Of a DNA stretch of 35,168 nucleotides, positions 8,541 through 16,695 are shown one piece after another. Source of the stretch: Alphaproteobacteria bacterium (lineage in GTDB: Bacteria; Pseudomonadota; Alphaproteobacteria; SP197). How positions within the stretch are numbered: position 1 is the stretch's first letter; every line of letters starts with the position of its first letter. The DNA lies in NCBI GenBank assembly GCA_022823765.1, contig JAJEHK010000019.1, forward strand, positions 1-35,168, written 5' to 3'. The position numbers and the translations under genes are program-made. The notes below the pieces were generated by a model that saw only the letters and a list, made by a program, of their open reading frames with translations, did not search any database and was not told the origin of the DNA.

Positions 8541-9665
8541 CTAGAGGCCGGCGATAATGTCTTCCCAGGTCTCCAGCATCAGTTCGTCGATCGCCGGATC
8601 CATGGGAACCCAGAATGCGGTCCCCTCCATCAGACGCACGGGATCGTCGTAACCGAGCGCCACGAGGGTCTCGACGTCCACGAGGTCGAACGACTTGATG
8701 TTGCCGTGACCATAGCCGTACGCCTCGATGAGGTACTTGCCGGTCTCCGGCGCCAGCCACGCGTTGATGAAGTCGTAGGCCATCTGTTCGTCGTTCTCGG
8801 CCGCGGCAAGGTAGACAAGACCGCAGGCCCAGCCGAAGGCGCCTTCCTTCGGCGCCGCAAAGGCGACCGGAATCCCCTGATCGAGGAGATTGACGAGCGC
8901 CTCGTTCCAGGCATAGGCCACGACGCACTCGCCGGACGCAATGGCCTGTTCCATGTCGGTCTGGCTGTCCCAGTAGAACCTCACGAGGTCACGCTGCTTG
9001 CGCGCCATGTCAGCGGCTTCCATGACCTGTTCAGGCGTGGGATTCATCGGGTCATAACCCAGAATCTTGAGCGGAACGAAGATGCTGGCCGTGGTGTTCC
9101 GGGCGCAGATGCGACCGGCGTACTTCTCGTCATACATGTACATCCAGGACTCTTCGCCCTCGATGATGTCGGTGCGATAGATCATCGACGACAGACCGAA
9201 GTCCGTGATGACCATGTAGACGTCACCGTCGATCACGGCGCCGTTCATGGTATGAAGGGCGGGGAACATGTCGTCCCAGTAATCGACACGCGAGGTATCG
9301 ATCGGCTGCACGACTCCCGCATCGTGCCAGCGCGGCACCCCGTCGACACAGGGGTGCGCGAGATCGGCGACAAACCCGGCCCGGATCTTCTGCAGTCCGT
9401 CCTCCGCCGAGGCGAAGATCGACCAGTCCGGAGAACGCCCGTGCTTGTCGAAGAAAGGCTGGTGAAGCTCCACCGGTTCGTAACCCGACCACGTGAAGTA
9501 GTGGATCATGTCGCCCTCGGCCGCCCTCGCAGGCGACGTCAGCGACGAGGCGACCGGCGCCAGACCGGCGGTCGCTGCGACAGCCATGAAGTCACGGCGT
9601 CCGATTTCGCCATTGAGCAGTTTCCTGTGCAACTGCTCGACACGCGGTTTTCTCAACACATGCAT
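8541..9665 (-). CDS. PotD-like extracellular solute-binding protein, probable Tat substrate (copy 1)
   Basis: Periplasmic binding protein of the spermidine/putrescine PotD/PotF type (SBP_bac family). The N-terminus has a twin-arginine motif, GRRDFMAVAATAGLAPVA, then an AxA-type cleavage region before EGDMIHYFTWSGYE, so Tat export is likely. The mature part has the PotD-like pattern with YFTWSGYE, ASAEDGLQKIRAGF, and the central CVVAYAWNEALVNL hinge region. The start is ATG at 9665, matching the paralogue upstream, with AAGGAG 10 bases before it. No permease or ATPase gene lies next to it. It is about 80% identical (74 differences in 374 residues, counted by eye) to the protein at 9708-10832, so the pair are a tandem duplication. 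The ligand cannot be read from the sequence. Confidence 0.88.
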   Translation of the reverse strand: MHVLRKPRVEQLHRKLLNGEIGRRDFMAVAATAGLAPVASSLTSPARAAEGDMIHYFTWSGYEPVELHQPFFDKHGRSPDWSIFASAEDGLQKIRAGFVADLAHPCVDGVPRWHDAGVVQPIDTSRVDYWDDMFPALHTMNGAVIDGDVYMVITDFGLSSMIYRTDIIEGEESWMYMYDEKYAGRICARNTTASIFVPLKILGYDPMNPTPEQVMEAADMARKQRDLVRFYWDSQTDMEQAIASGECVVAYAWNEALVNLLDQGIPVAFAAPKEGAFGWACGLVYLAAAENDEQMAYDFINAWLAPETGKYLIEAYGYGHGNIKSFDLVDVETLVALGYDDPVRLMEGTAFWVPMDPAIDELMLETWEDIIAGL

Positions 9666-9707
9666 CGTCAAGTCACTCCTTGATGTTGTTATACAGATGA
9701 ACCGGCT

Positions 9708-10832
9708 CTAGAGACCGGCAATGACATCCTCCCAGATCTCGTACATGAGTTCCGTGATCTCCGGTTCGACCGGAATCCAGAAGTTGGTGCCCTCCATCAA
9801 ACGCACCGGGTCGTCATAGCCCAGCGCAACGAGAGTCTCCCGGTCCACGAGGTCGAACGACTTGATGTTGCCGTGGCCATAGCCGTAGGTCTCGATGAGG
9901 TACTTGCCGGTCTCGGGCGACAGCCACGCGTTGATGAAATCGTACGCCATCTGCTCGTCGTTCTGGGACCCGGCGAGGTAGACGAGACCGCAGGCCCAGC
10001 CAAAGGCACCCTCCTTGGGCGCTGCAAAGGCAACCGGAACACCCTGTTCGAGGAGATTGACGAGGGCCTCGTTCCAGGCATAGGCAATGACGCATTCGCC
10101 CGTGGCCACCGCCTGTTCCATGTCGGTCTGGCTCTCCCAGTAGAAGCGGGCCAGCGGCCGTTGCTTTCGGCCCATGTCAGCGGCTTCCCTGACCTGATCG
10201 GCCGTCGGGTTCATGGGATCGTAACCCAGCAGCTTGAGGGCGATGGAGAGGTTCGCCGTACCGGCATTGGGGCAGATGCGACCGGCATACCGCTCGTCGA
10301 ACAGCATGTTCCAGGTTTCCTCACCCTCGTAGATGTCGGTGCGGTAGATGACTGACGACAGCCCGAAGTCCGTGATCACCATGTAGACCTCGCCGCCGAT
10401 CGTGGCGCCGTTCATGGTGTGGAGCGCGGGGAACATGTCGTCCCAGTAATCGATGCGCGAGGTATCCACCGGCTGCAGGACACCGGCATCGTGCCAGCGC
10501 GGCACGCTGTCGACACAGGGATGCGCGAGATCGGCAGCGAAACCCGCCCGGATCTTCTGCAAGCCATCTTCCGACGAGGCGAAGATCGACCAGTCCGGCG
10601 ACTGGCCGTACTTGTCGACGAAAGGCTGGTGGAGCTCCGGCACCTCGTAGGCCGACCACGTGAAGTAGTGGATCATGTCGCCCTCGGCCGCCATCGCGGA
10701 CGGGACCAGCGATGACGCGACCGGCGCCACACCCGCCGCCCCGGCAGCGGCCAGGAAGTCGCGGCGTCCGATTTCACGGTTGATCAGCTTTCTCTGCAGC
10801 TGTTCGACCCGTGGTTGTCTCAGTACATGCAT
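9708..10832 (-). CDS. PotD-like extracellular solute-binding protein, probable Tat substrate (copy 2)
   Basis: Second member of the tandem pair and exactly the same length (374 residues) as copy 1. It has a twin-arginine signal (GRRDFLAAAGAAGVAPVA) and the same PotD-like core. Differences from copy 1 cluster in the signal peptide, in a central stretch (residues about 168-200, WNMLFDERY and CPNAGTANLSIALK), and near the C-terminus; the rest is nearly invariant. Clustering in one central segment hints at altered ligand contacts, but this is inference. The ATG at 10832 is preceded by AGAGGAGAG at 8-base spacing. A 42-base gap separates it from copy 1, so both probably share one transcript starting upstream of this gene, divergent from the liv-type operon. 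Confidence 0.88.
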   Translation of the reverse strand: MHVLRQPRVEQLQRKLINREIGRRDFLAAAGAAGVAPVASSLVPSAMAAEGDMIHYFTWSAYEVPELHQPFVDKYGQSPDWSIFASSEDGLQKIRAGFAADLAHPCVDSVPRWHDAGVLQPVDTSRIDYWDDMFPALHTMNGATIGGEVYMVITDFGLSSVIYRTDIYEGEETWNMLFDERYAGRICPNAGTANLSIALKLLGYDPMNPTADQVREAADMGRKQRPLARFYWESQTDMEQAVATGECVIAYAWNEALVNLLEQGVPVAFAAPKEGAFGWACGLVYLAGSQNDEQMAYDFINAWLSPETGKYLIETYGYGHGNIKSFDLVDRETLVALGYDDPVRLMEGTNFWIPVEPEITELMYEIWEDVIAGL

Positions 10833-10963
10833 CGTTCAAACTCTCCTCTGCTCGTCGCGAGGGTCAAGAATGCGCTCCTTCAACCCTGTCTGCAAGCGAC
10901 TCGCACCGGTTTGTCTGGCATGGGAGTTCTTGGACGAAAGGGCGATGCTTGTTACGCACCTCC

Positions 10964-10992
10964 CTGCCAGTTCGCTGGCCGTGAGGTATCAT
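10964..10992 (+). promoter_or_regulatory. Candidate sigma-70 promoter for the liv-type operon
   Basis: CTGCCA (10964-10969, four of six matches to TTGACA) and TATCAT (10987-10992, five of six matches to TATAAT) are spaced 17 bases apart. They lie about 30 bases upstream of the binding-protein ATG at 11025 in the divergent intergenic region. Found by eye; such matches can occur by chance. Confidence 0.33.
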
Positions 10993-11024
10993 GACCGTCC
11001 ACAACACGTGAAGGAGACAAGGGG

Positions 11025-12164
11025 ATGAGAGCGCTTGTGACACCTGTTGCCGCACTGGTTCTGTGCGCCGCGTCGGTGACCGCATCGGCTGATGGCCTGA
11101 AAGTGGGCATGATTACGACCCTGTCGGGCGGTGGCTCGGCTCTCGGAGTGGATGTGCGAGACGGGTTCATGCTGGCTCTTGACCAGTCGGAGCGCAGCGA
11201 CATCGAGGTCGTGATCGAGGACGACCAGCGCAAACCCGAGATCGCGGTCCAGATCGCCGACAAGATGGTGCAGTCCGACAACGTCGACGTGCTGACCGGC
11301 ATCATCTGGTCGAACCTTGCTATCGCGGTGGTGCCCTCGGTAGTGCGCCAGGGAAAGTTCTATCTCTCGCCCAATGCCGGGCCCTCGAAGCTCGCCGGTG
11401 AGGGATGCCATGAGAACTACTTCAACGTCGCCTGGCAGAACGACAACCTGCACGAGGCCGCCGGTGGCCATGCCAACGACGCAGGTTTCACGAACTCGTT
11501 CATCCTGGCGCCGAACTATCCTGCCGGACACGACGCACTGACCGGCTACAAGAGGTTCTTCACCGGCGAGATCGAGGCCGAGGTCTATACCGAACTCGGC
11601 CAGACCGACTATGCCGCGGAAATCGCGCAGATCCGCGCGTCGGATGCCGACAGCGTCTTCTTCTTCCTTCCCGGGGGCATGGGGATCTCGTTCATGAAGC
11701 AGTACGCCGGCTCGGGCGTCGACCTTCCGGTGGTCGGCCCCGCGTTCTCCTTCGACCAGGGCATCCTCAATGCCGTGGGCGAGGCCGCGCTGGGTGTCAG
11801 GAACACTTCGCAGTGGTCGAAGGATCTCGACAATGCCACCAACCAGGCATTCGTGGCCAGCTTCCAGGAAGCCTACGGGCGCCTCCCGTCGCTCTATGCC
11901 TCACAGGGGTTCGATACCGCCAATCTCCTGATCAGCGCTCTCGACAAGGCCGATGTCAGCGACACGCAAGCCTTCCGCGAGGCTCTCCGGGCTGCCGACT
12001 TCTCGTCGGTGAGGGGCGACTTCATGTTCGGTCCCAACCATCACCCGGTGCAGGACATCTACGTGCGCGAGGTGATCATGGAGGGCGGCGTCCTCACCAA
12101 CCGTATCGTTTCGCTCGCCCTCGAGGACCACGCTGACGCCTACGCCGGCGAGTGTTCGATGTAA
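11025..12164 (+). CDS. Branched-chain-amino-acid-type ABC transporter substrate-binding protein
   Basis: Periplasmic receptor of a HAAT-family importer (Peripla_BP_6 fold). The 379-residue precursor starts with a Sec signal peptide of about 22 residues ending ASA, then DGLKVGMITTLSGGGSALGVDVRDG, the typical first beta-strand and ligand loop of LivK-like proteins. Later blocks such as VDVLTGIIWSNLA and LYASQGFDTANLLISAL fit the family. A strong AAGGAG lies at 11011-11016 before the ATG. It heads an operon with two permeases and two ATPases, so it delivers ligand to that channel. Family members bind leucine, aromatic acids, amides or urea; ligand choice is not readable here. A large hairpin separates it from livH. 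Confidence 0.92.
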   Translation: MRALVTPVAALVLCAASVTASADGLKVGMITTLSGGGSALGVDVRDGFMLALDQSERSDIEVVIEDDQRKPEIAVQIADKMVQSDNVDVLTGIIWSNLAIAVVPSVVRQGKFYLSPNAGPSKLAGEGCHENYFNVAWQNDNLHEAAGGHANDAGFTNSFILAPNYPAGHDALTGYKRFFTGEIEAEVYTELGQTDYAAEIAQIRASDADSVFFFLPGGMGISFMKQYAGSGVDLPVVGPAFSFDQGILNAVGEAALGVRNTSQWSKDLDNATNQAFVASFQEAYGRLPSLYASQGFDTANLLISALDKADVSDTQAFREALRAADFSSVRGDFMFGPNHHPVQDIYVREVIMEGGVLTNRIVSLALEDHADAYAGECSM

Positions 12165-12170
12165 CGCTTT

Positions 12171-12214
12171 CTGCCCTTCCGGCCAGCGCCTTTGCGGGCC
12201 TGCCGGAAGGGCAG
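12171..12214 (+). promoter_or_regulatory. 13-bp intercistronic hairpin covering the livH ribosome binding site
   Basis: The left arm at 12171-12183 (CTGCCCTTCCGGC) is perfectly complementary to the right arm at 12202-12214, with an 18-base loop. The right arm contains GGAAGGG (12205-12211), which lies 8 bases before the livH ATG at 12220 and is the evident Shine-Dalgarno sequence. Folding would hide that site and could also protect the upstream binding-protein mRNA from 3' exonucleases. Both effects would favour excess binding protein over permease. Confidence 0.55.
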
Positions 12215-12219
12215 CATAG

Positions 12220-13143
12220 ATGATGCCGGCAACACTGGTCGCCGAGCAGGTCCTCAACGGCCTGCAGTTCGGCGTCATGCTGTTCCTCATGTCCGCAGGC
12301 CTCACCCTGGTCTTCGGCGTCATGGGGCTCATCAATCTGGCCCACGGCTCCCTCTACATGATCGGGGCCTTCGCCTGCGCCGCGGTGGTGTCTCTCACCG
12401 GTTCGTTCTGGCTCGGCCTAGCGGCGAGCCTCGCCGCTGCCGCAGCCGCCGGCGCCCTTGTCGAAATGACCCTCATGCGGCGCCTCTACCAGAGAGGGCA
12501 CCTGGATCAGGTCCTGGTCACCTTCGCGCTCATCCTCGTTTTCTCGGAAGGCACCCGCTGGATCTTCGGCGCCTTTCCCCTCTACCTCGACATTCCGCCA
12601 TCGCTGGCCGGTACCGTTGCCCTGCCCGGCGGGCTGGACTATCCCCTCTATCGTCTCGTCATCATCGCCGCCGGCCTGGCGGTCGCCGCCGGCCTCTTCC
12701 AGCTTGTCTCCCGAACCCGTCTTGGCATGCGCATCCGGGCGGGCGAGTCCGATCGCGAGATGATCGCCGCCATCGGCGTCAACATCCGCGCTCTCTATAC
12801 CGCCGTCTTTGCCCTCGGTGCCGCCCTTGCCGGGTTCGCAGGCGCCGTCATCGGATCCATCACGTCCGTCGAAGTCGGCATGGGCGAGCCTGTCCTGATT
12901 CTCGCCTTCGTGGTGATCGTCATCGGCGGCATCGGCTCCATCAAGGGCGCTCTCGTTGGCGCCATCCTGGTGGGCGTGACGGACACCATGGGCCGCCTCC
13001 TGCTCCCCGCCCTCTTTGGCACCTTTCTCGAACCGGCCGACGCTGCCGCCACAGGCGCCTCGCTGGCCTCCATGCTCATCTACCTGCTGATGGCGCTCAT
13101 CCTGTTCTTCAGGCCCGGTGGCCTATTCGGCAAGGTGGCCTGA
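12220..13143 (+). CDS. livH: Branched-chain-amino-acid-type ABC permease, LivH-like
   Basis: Inner-membrane permease of 307 residues with about eight hydrophobic segments. The N-terminal QVLNGLQFGVMLFLMSAGLTLVFGVMGLINLAHG is the LivH hallmark. The cytoplasmic loop around GMRIRAGESDREMIAAIGVNIR is the ATPase-coupling EAA-like region. Two ATGs occur in tandem at 12220 and 12223; the first is used here. The ribosome binding site is inside the preceding hairpin. It pairs with LivM downstream to form the channel fed by the binding protein at 11025. The symbol denotes family, not proven leucine specificity. Confidence 0.93.
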   Translation: MMPATLVAEQVLNGLQFGVMLFLMSAGLTLVFGVMGLINLAHGSLYMIGAFACAAVVSLTGSFWLGLAASLAAAAAAGALVEMTLMRRLYQRGHLDQVLVTFALILVFSEGTRWIFGAFPLYLDIPPSLAGTVALPGGLDYPLYRLVIIAAGLAVAAGLFQLVSRTRLGMRIRAGESDREMIAAIGVNIRALYTAVFALGAALAGFAGAVIGSITSVEVGMGEPVLILAFVVIVIGGIGSIKGALVGAILVGVTDTMGRLLLPALFGTFLEPADAAATGASLASMLIYLLMALILFFRPGGLFGKVA

Positions 13144-13149
13144 CGCCCC

Positions 13150-14130
13150 ATGACCCCAAGGATCGCTTCCGCGGCCGTCGCCCTCCTGCTCCTTGCCGTG
13201 CCGCTTGCCGGCACCGTCATGGACGAACCGTGGCTCATCACCCTGGCGACCCGTGTCGCCATCCTCGGGATGGCGGGAGTCGGGCTCAATCTGGTGCTGG
13301 GCTATGGCGGCATGGTGTCCCTGGGGCACGCAGCCTATTTCGGAATCGGCGGCTACGTGGCGGGCGTTCTCGCTCACCACGCACTGGAGGGTGATCCGGT
13401 CCTGCTGTGGCCCGTCATGCTTGGCGGCACCGATTCCATGATCGTCATCTGGCTCGTTGCCATCGTCAGCGGAGCATTGCTCGCTCTTCTCATCGGCTGT
13501 CTGTCGCTCAGAACAAGCGGCGTCTACTTCATCATGATCACGCTGGCGTTCGCCCAGATGATCTACTACTTCACGATCTCGTGGCCGGCCTATGGCGGCG
13601 AGGACGGGTTGCCGATCTACCTGCGCAACAGTCTCTTCGGCCTCGACACCATGGATCCCATGACGTTCTTCCTGATTGTCTTCGCCGTCCTCGTCGTCGT
13701 CATCTGCCTTGTTTCCATGGTCGTGCGGGCCAGGTTCGGCCTGGCGCTCAATGCCGTCAGACAGAACGAGACCCGCGTGCGCAGTGTGGGTATCGGCGGC
13801 TTCCGCGTTCGCCTGGTCGCCTTCGTCATGTCGGGCGCCATCACGGCGCTTGCCGGCGCGCTCTTCGTCGACCTCAACCGCTTCGTCAGTCCGTCCATGC
13901 TGAGCTGGCACACCTCCGGCGAGATCATGGTCTTCGTCATCCTCGGCGGCGTGGCACGCCTGTGGGGACCGATCGCCGGCGCGGCGCTCTATGTCTTCCT
14001 CGAACAGGTCCTCGGCTCCATGACTGACCACTGGCAATTCTGGGTCGGGCTGTTGCTCATCGTCGTGGTCCTCCACGCCCGCGGCGGCATCATGGGGTTC
14101 GCCTCTGGCCAGCGTTCCGATGACGGCTGA
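13150..14130 (+). CDS. livM: Branched-chain-amino-acid-type ABC permease, LivM-like
   Basis: Second membrane subunit, 326 residues with multiple hydrophobic helices. Family blocks include NLVLGYGGMVSLGHAAYFGIGGY, the LivM signature of the second half of the fold, and the cytoplasmic coupling loop FGLALNAVRQNETRVRSVGI. The ATG lies 6 bases after the livH stop. The 3' end overlaps livG by 11 bases, so the two are probably translationally coupled. Together with LivH it forms the heterodimeric channel. Confidence 0.93.
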   Translation: MTPRIASAAVALLLLAVPLAGTVMDEPWLITLATRVAILGMAGVGLNLVLGYGGMVSLGHAAYFGIGGYVAGVLAHHALEGDPVLLWPVMLGGTDSMIVIWLVAIVSGALLALLIGCLSLRTSGVYFIMITLAFAQMIYYFTISWPAYGGEDGLPIYLRNSLFGLDTMDPMTFFLIVFAVLVVVICLVSMVVRARFGLALNAVRQNETRVRSVGIGGFRVRLVAFVMSGAITALAGALFVDLNRFVSPSMLSWHTSGEIMVFVILGGVARLWGPIAGAALYVFLEQVLGSMTDHWQFWVGLLLIVVVLHARGGIMGFASGQRSDDG

Positions 14131-14890
14131 AACCCCGGGAGCGCCGGCCGTGCTCGAGGTCGTCGGCCTGACCAAGAGTTTCGGCGCCGTCAGGGCCAAT
14201 GATGAGGTCTCCATCGATCTGGTAACCGGAGAGATTCACGCGCTGATCGGTCCCAACGGAGCGGGAAAGTCCACCTTCATCACCCAGGTGGCCGGCGACC
14301 TCGCCCCGGACAGCGGGTCCATCCGCTTCAGGGGGCGTGACATCGGCCACATGAGAGCGGCGGAACGAGCACGCCTCGGGATGGCGCGCACCTTTCAGAT
14401 CTCGTCCCTCATCGGAGAGTTCACGGTTCTGGAGAACGTCGTGCTCGCCCAGTTGGGGCGCCTGGGGGAGAGCATGCGGTTCTTCGCTCCCGTTGCCCGG
14501 GACCAGGAACTCCGGAACCTGGCACAGGAGTGCCTCGCGCGGGTCGGCCTCGAATCACGGCACCGCGAGCGGGTTTCGGAAATCAGCCATGGTGAACGAC
14601 GGCTTCTCGAAATCGCCATCGCTCTTGCCCTTGAACCCGCCGCCTTCCTGCTTGACGAACCCATGGCGGGCCTGGACCAGGAAGGATCGCGCATGCTGGT
14701 CGGCCTTCTCGATTCCCTGCGGCAGACTGCGCCCGTGCTCCTCGTCGAACATGACATGGATGCCGTCTTCGCCCTCGCCGACAGGATCTCGGTTCTCGTG
14801 GACGGCCGCCTCATCGCCACCGGACAACCCGATGCGATCCGTTCCGACGATGCGGTGCGTGCCGCCTACCTGGGAATGGAGCAACCGTGA
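14120..14890 (+). CDS. livG: ABC transporter ATP-binding protein, LivG-like
   Basis: Cytoplasmic ATPase of 256 residues. Walker A is GPNGAGKS, the signature region is ISHGERRLLEIA (a common LivG variant of LSGGQ), and Walker B is FLLDEPMAGLD, followed by VLLVEHDMD with the switch histidine. The LivG-type N-terminal pattern VVGLTKSFGAVRANDEVS separates it from LivF. It starts inside the end of livM and its stop overlaps the GTG of livF (GTGA). It drives transport together with LivF. Confidence 0.94.
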   Translation: MTAETPGAPAVLEVVGLTKSFGAVRANDEVSIDLVTGEIHALIGPNGAGKSTFITQVAGDLAPDSGSIRFRGRDIGHMRAAERARLGMARTFQISSLIGEFTVLENVVLAQLGRLGESMRFFAPVARDQELRNLAQECLARVGLESRHRERVSEISHGERRLLEIAIALALEPAAFLLDEPMAGLDQEGSRMLVGLLDSLRQTAPVLLVEHDMDAVFALADRISVLVDGRLIATGQPDAIRSDDAVRAAYLGMEQP

Positions 14891-15576
14891 GTCGGCTCCT
14901 TGCCATCCGGAATCTGGAAGCCTGGTACGGACCGGCCCAGGCGCTCTTCGGTGTCGATCTTGACGTCGCCGCCGGAGAAGTGGTGGCTCTCATGGGACGC
15001 AATGGCATGGGCAAGACGACCACCATCAGGGCCTTGTGCGGTCTCATGAGACCATGCCGGGGTACTGTCGTCCTTGAAGACCAGGATGTTCTCGGCGCCC
15101 AGCCCCACCACATCGCGCGTTCCGGAGTCGGCCTGGTTCCCGAGGGACGCCGATGCTTCGCGAACCTGACGGTCCACGAGAACCTCGTGGTGGCTGCCCG
15201 GCGTGGTGTGTGGGACGTCCCGCGCATCCTGGAACTGTTCCCGGCCCTGGCGCCGCATCTTTCCCGGGAGGCATCGACACTCTCCGGCGGCGAGCAGCAG
15301 ATGCTAGCCATCGGTCGCGCCCTCATGACCAATCCGAAGCTCCTCGTCATGGATGAAGCGACCGAAGGCCTGGCTCCCACGGTGCGCCGCGACATCTGGC
15401 AGGCCATCGCCGTCCTGAAGGCTGCGGGCCAGTCGATCCTTCTCGTCGACAAGGTCGTCGGCGACCTCCTCGCCAATGCGACCCGCTGCGTCATTCTCGA
15501 AAAGGGTCGCACCGCCTGGCGCGGCAGCGCGGTAGAACTCGATGACGCCACCCTTCACCGCTACCTCGGAGTCTGA
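14887..15576 (+). CDS. livF: ABC transporter ATP-binding protein, LivF-like
   Basis: Second ATPase of the importer, 229 residues. It starts with GTG inside the livG stop (GTGA overlap). Walker A is GRNGMGKT, the signature is LSGGEQQM and Walker B is LLVMDEATEGLAP, typical of LivF. The switch region reads ILLVDKVVGD rather than the commoner VEQN, a variant I recall in some LivF subgroups. It is the last gene of the five-gene operon. A 146-base gap separates it from the convergent BMP-type operon; I saw no strong terminator there. Confidence 0.93.
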   Translation: MSRLLAIRNLEAWYGPAQALFGVDLDVAAGEVVALMGRNGMGKTTTIRALCGLMRPCRGTVVLEDQDVLGAQPHHIARSGVGLVPEGRRCFANLTVHENLVVAARRGVWDVPRILELFPALAPHLSREASTLSGGEQQMLAIGRALMTNPKLLVMDEATEGLAPTVRRDIWQAIAVLKAAGQSILLVDKVVGDLLANATRCVILEKGRTAWRGSAVELDDATLHRYLGV

Positions 15577-15722
15577 CACGCCAGGGGGCGCATCGTTCGA
15601 GTCGTTCCACCCGCATGTCACGTGTGCAATTCCGGATTGGACGACGCTTCATGCCGGATCAGACGGCCCGCATCGACCCATTCGTCGTGCGCCGACCCGT
15701 CGAGGCCCGGTTCGGCTGGCAC

Positions 15723-16694
15723 TCACCGCTCCTTGACATAGGGCACTCCCAGGGCCTTCGGTGGGATCGCGCGGCCGATGAAGCCGGCAAGCAGCACCAC
15801 GGTCAGAACGTAGGGCAGCGCCTGCACGAACTGCACCGGAACCTCGCCGATGCCGGGAAGGTCAACCCCTTGCAGCCGGATCGCCACGGCGTCCAGAAAA
15901 CCGAAGAGCAGGCACGCAAGCAGGGCCGGAACCGGGCGCCACTTGCCAAAGATCAGGGCGGCGAGCGCGATGTAGCCCTTGCCCGCCGTCATGTCGTTGA
16001 TGAAGCTCGCACTCTGGGCGAGCGACAGGTAGGCTCCGGCCAATCCGCAAGCGACCCCGGTACACAGCAATGCCCGATAGCGCAGTGCGATGACCGAGAT
16101 TCCCGCCGTTTCCACCGATTGCGGATTCTCGCCCGCGGCCCGCAGGCGCAGACCGAATCGGGTCCGGTAGAGCACCCAAGCCACGGTCGGTACCGCCAGG
16201 AAGGCGAGATAAACCATCAGGTTGTGGCCGCTCAGGAGTTCGCTGTAGACAGTGCCGAGGCCCGGCACCTCCCGCAGCCACGCCGCGCCTGGCCATTCGA
16301 GCGGCAGGAAGCGCGCTTCGCCCGGCAGTTGGGGAGTGCGCCCACCCTGGGCGAACCAGGCGATGCCGAGTACCGCGGTCACGCCGGAGACGAGGATGTT
16401 GAGCGCCAGACCGGACACCACCTGGTTGCCACGGTGGGTGATGCAGGCGTAGCCATGGACCAGCGCGAGCAGCATGGAGGCGCCGATGCCCGCGGCCAGG
16501 CCCGCCCACGGCGAAGCCGTGAACGTCGCCACGGTGGCGGCGGCAAAGGCCGCTCCCAGCATCTTGCCCTCAAGTCCGATGTCGATGATGCCGGAGCGCT
16601 CGGAGAAGAGGCCGGCCATGGCGGCCAGGATGAGCGGCACAGAGAGGCGCAACGTCGAATCGAGCACCAGCACCAGAAGGGTGAAGAGTTCCAC
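15723..16694 (-). CDS. BMP/nucleoside-type ABC transporter permease 2
   Basis: Inner-membrane permease of 323 residues in the BPD_transp_2 family, of the type paired with Med/PnrA-like (BMP) binding proteins in nucleoside uptake systems such as B. subtilis NupNOPQ. Hallmarks are the early helix STLRLSVPLILAAMAGLFSERSGIIDIGLEGKML and the coupling loop FGLRLRAAGENPQSVETAGI. The GTG at 16694 was chosen because it begins one base after the upstream permease stop and has AGGGGTGG before it; a longer in-frame opening to 16766 gives an unlikely N-terminus. Last gene of the four-gene operon. Confidence 0.9.
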   Translation of the reverse strand: MELFTLLVLVLDSTLRLSVPLILAAMAGLFSERSGIIDIGLEGKMLGAAFAAATVATFTASPWAGLAAGIGASMLLALVHGYACITHRGNQVVSGLALNILVSGVTAVLGIAWFAQGGRTPQLPGEARFLPLEWPGAAWLREVPGLGTVYSELLSGHNLMVYLAFLAVPTVAWVLYRTRFGLRLRAAGENPQSVETAGISVIALRYRALLCTGVACGLAGAYLSLAQSASFINDMTAGKGYIALAALIFGKWRPVPALLACLLFGFLDAVAIRLQGVDLPGIGEVPVQFVQALPYVLTVVLLAGFIGRAIPPKALGVPYVKER

Positions 16695-16695
16695 G

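Noticed and set aside
13123-14214. Open frame of 363 codons on the - strand across livM
   Set aside because: Antisense to livM, with a repetitive Asp/Glu/His-rich composition expected from the complement of hydrophobic codons.
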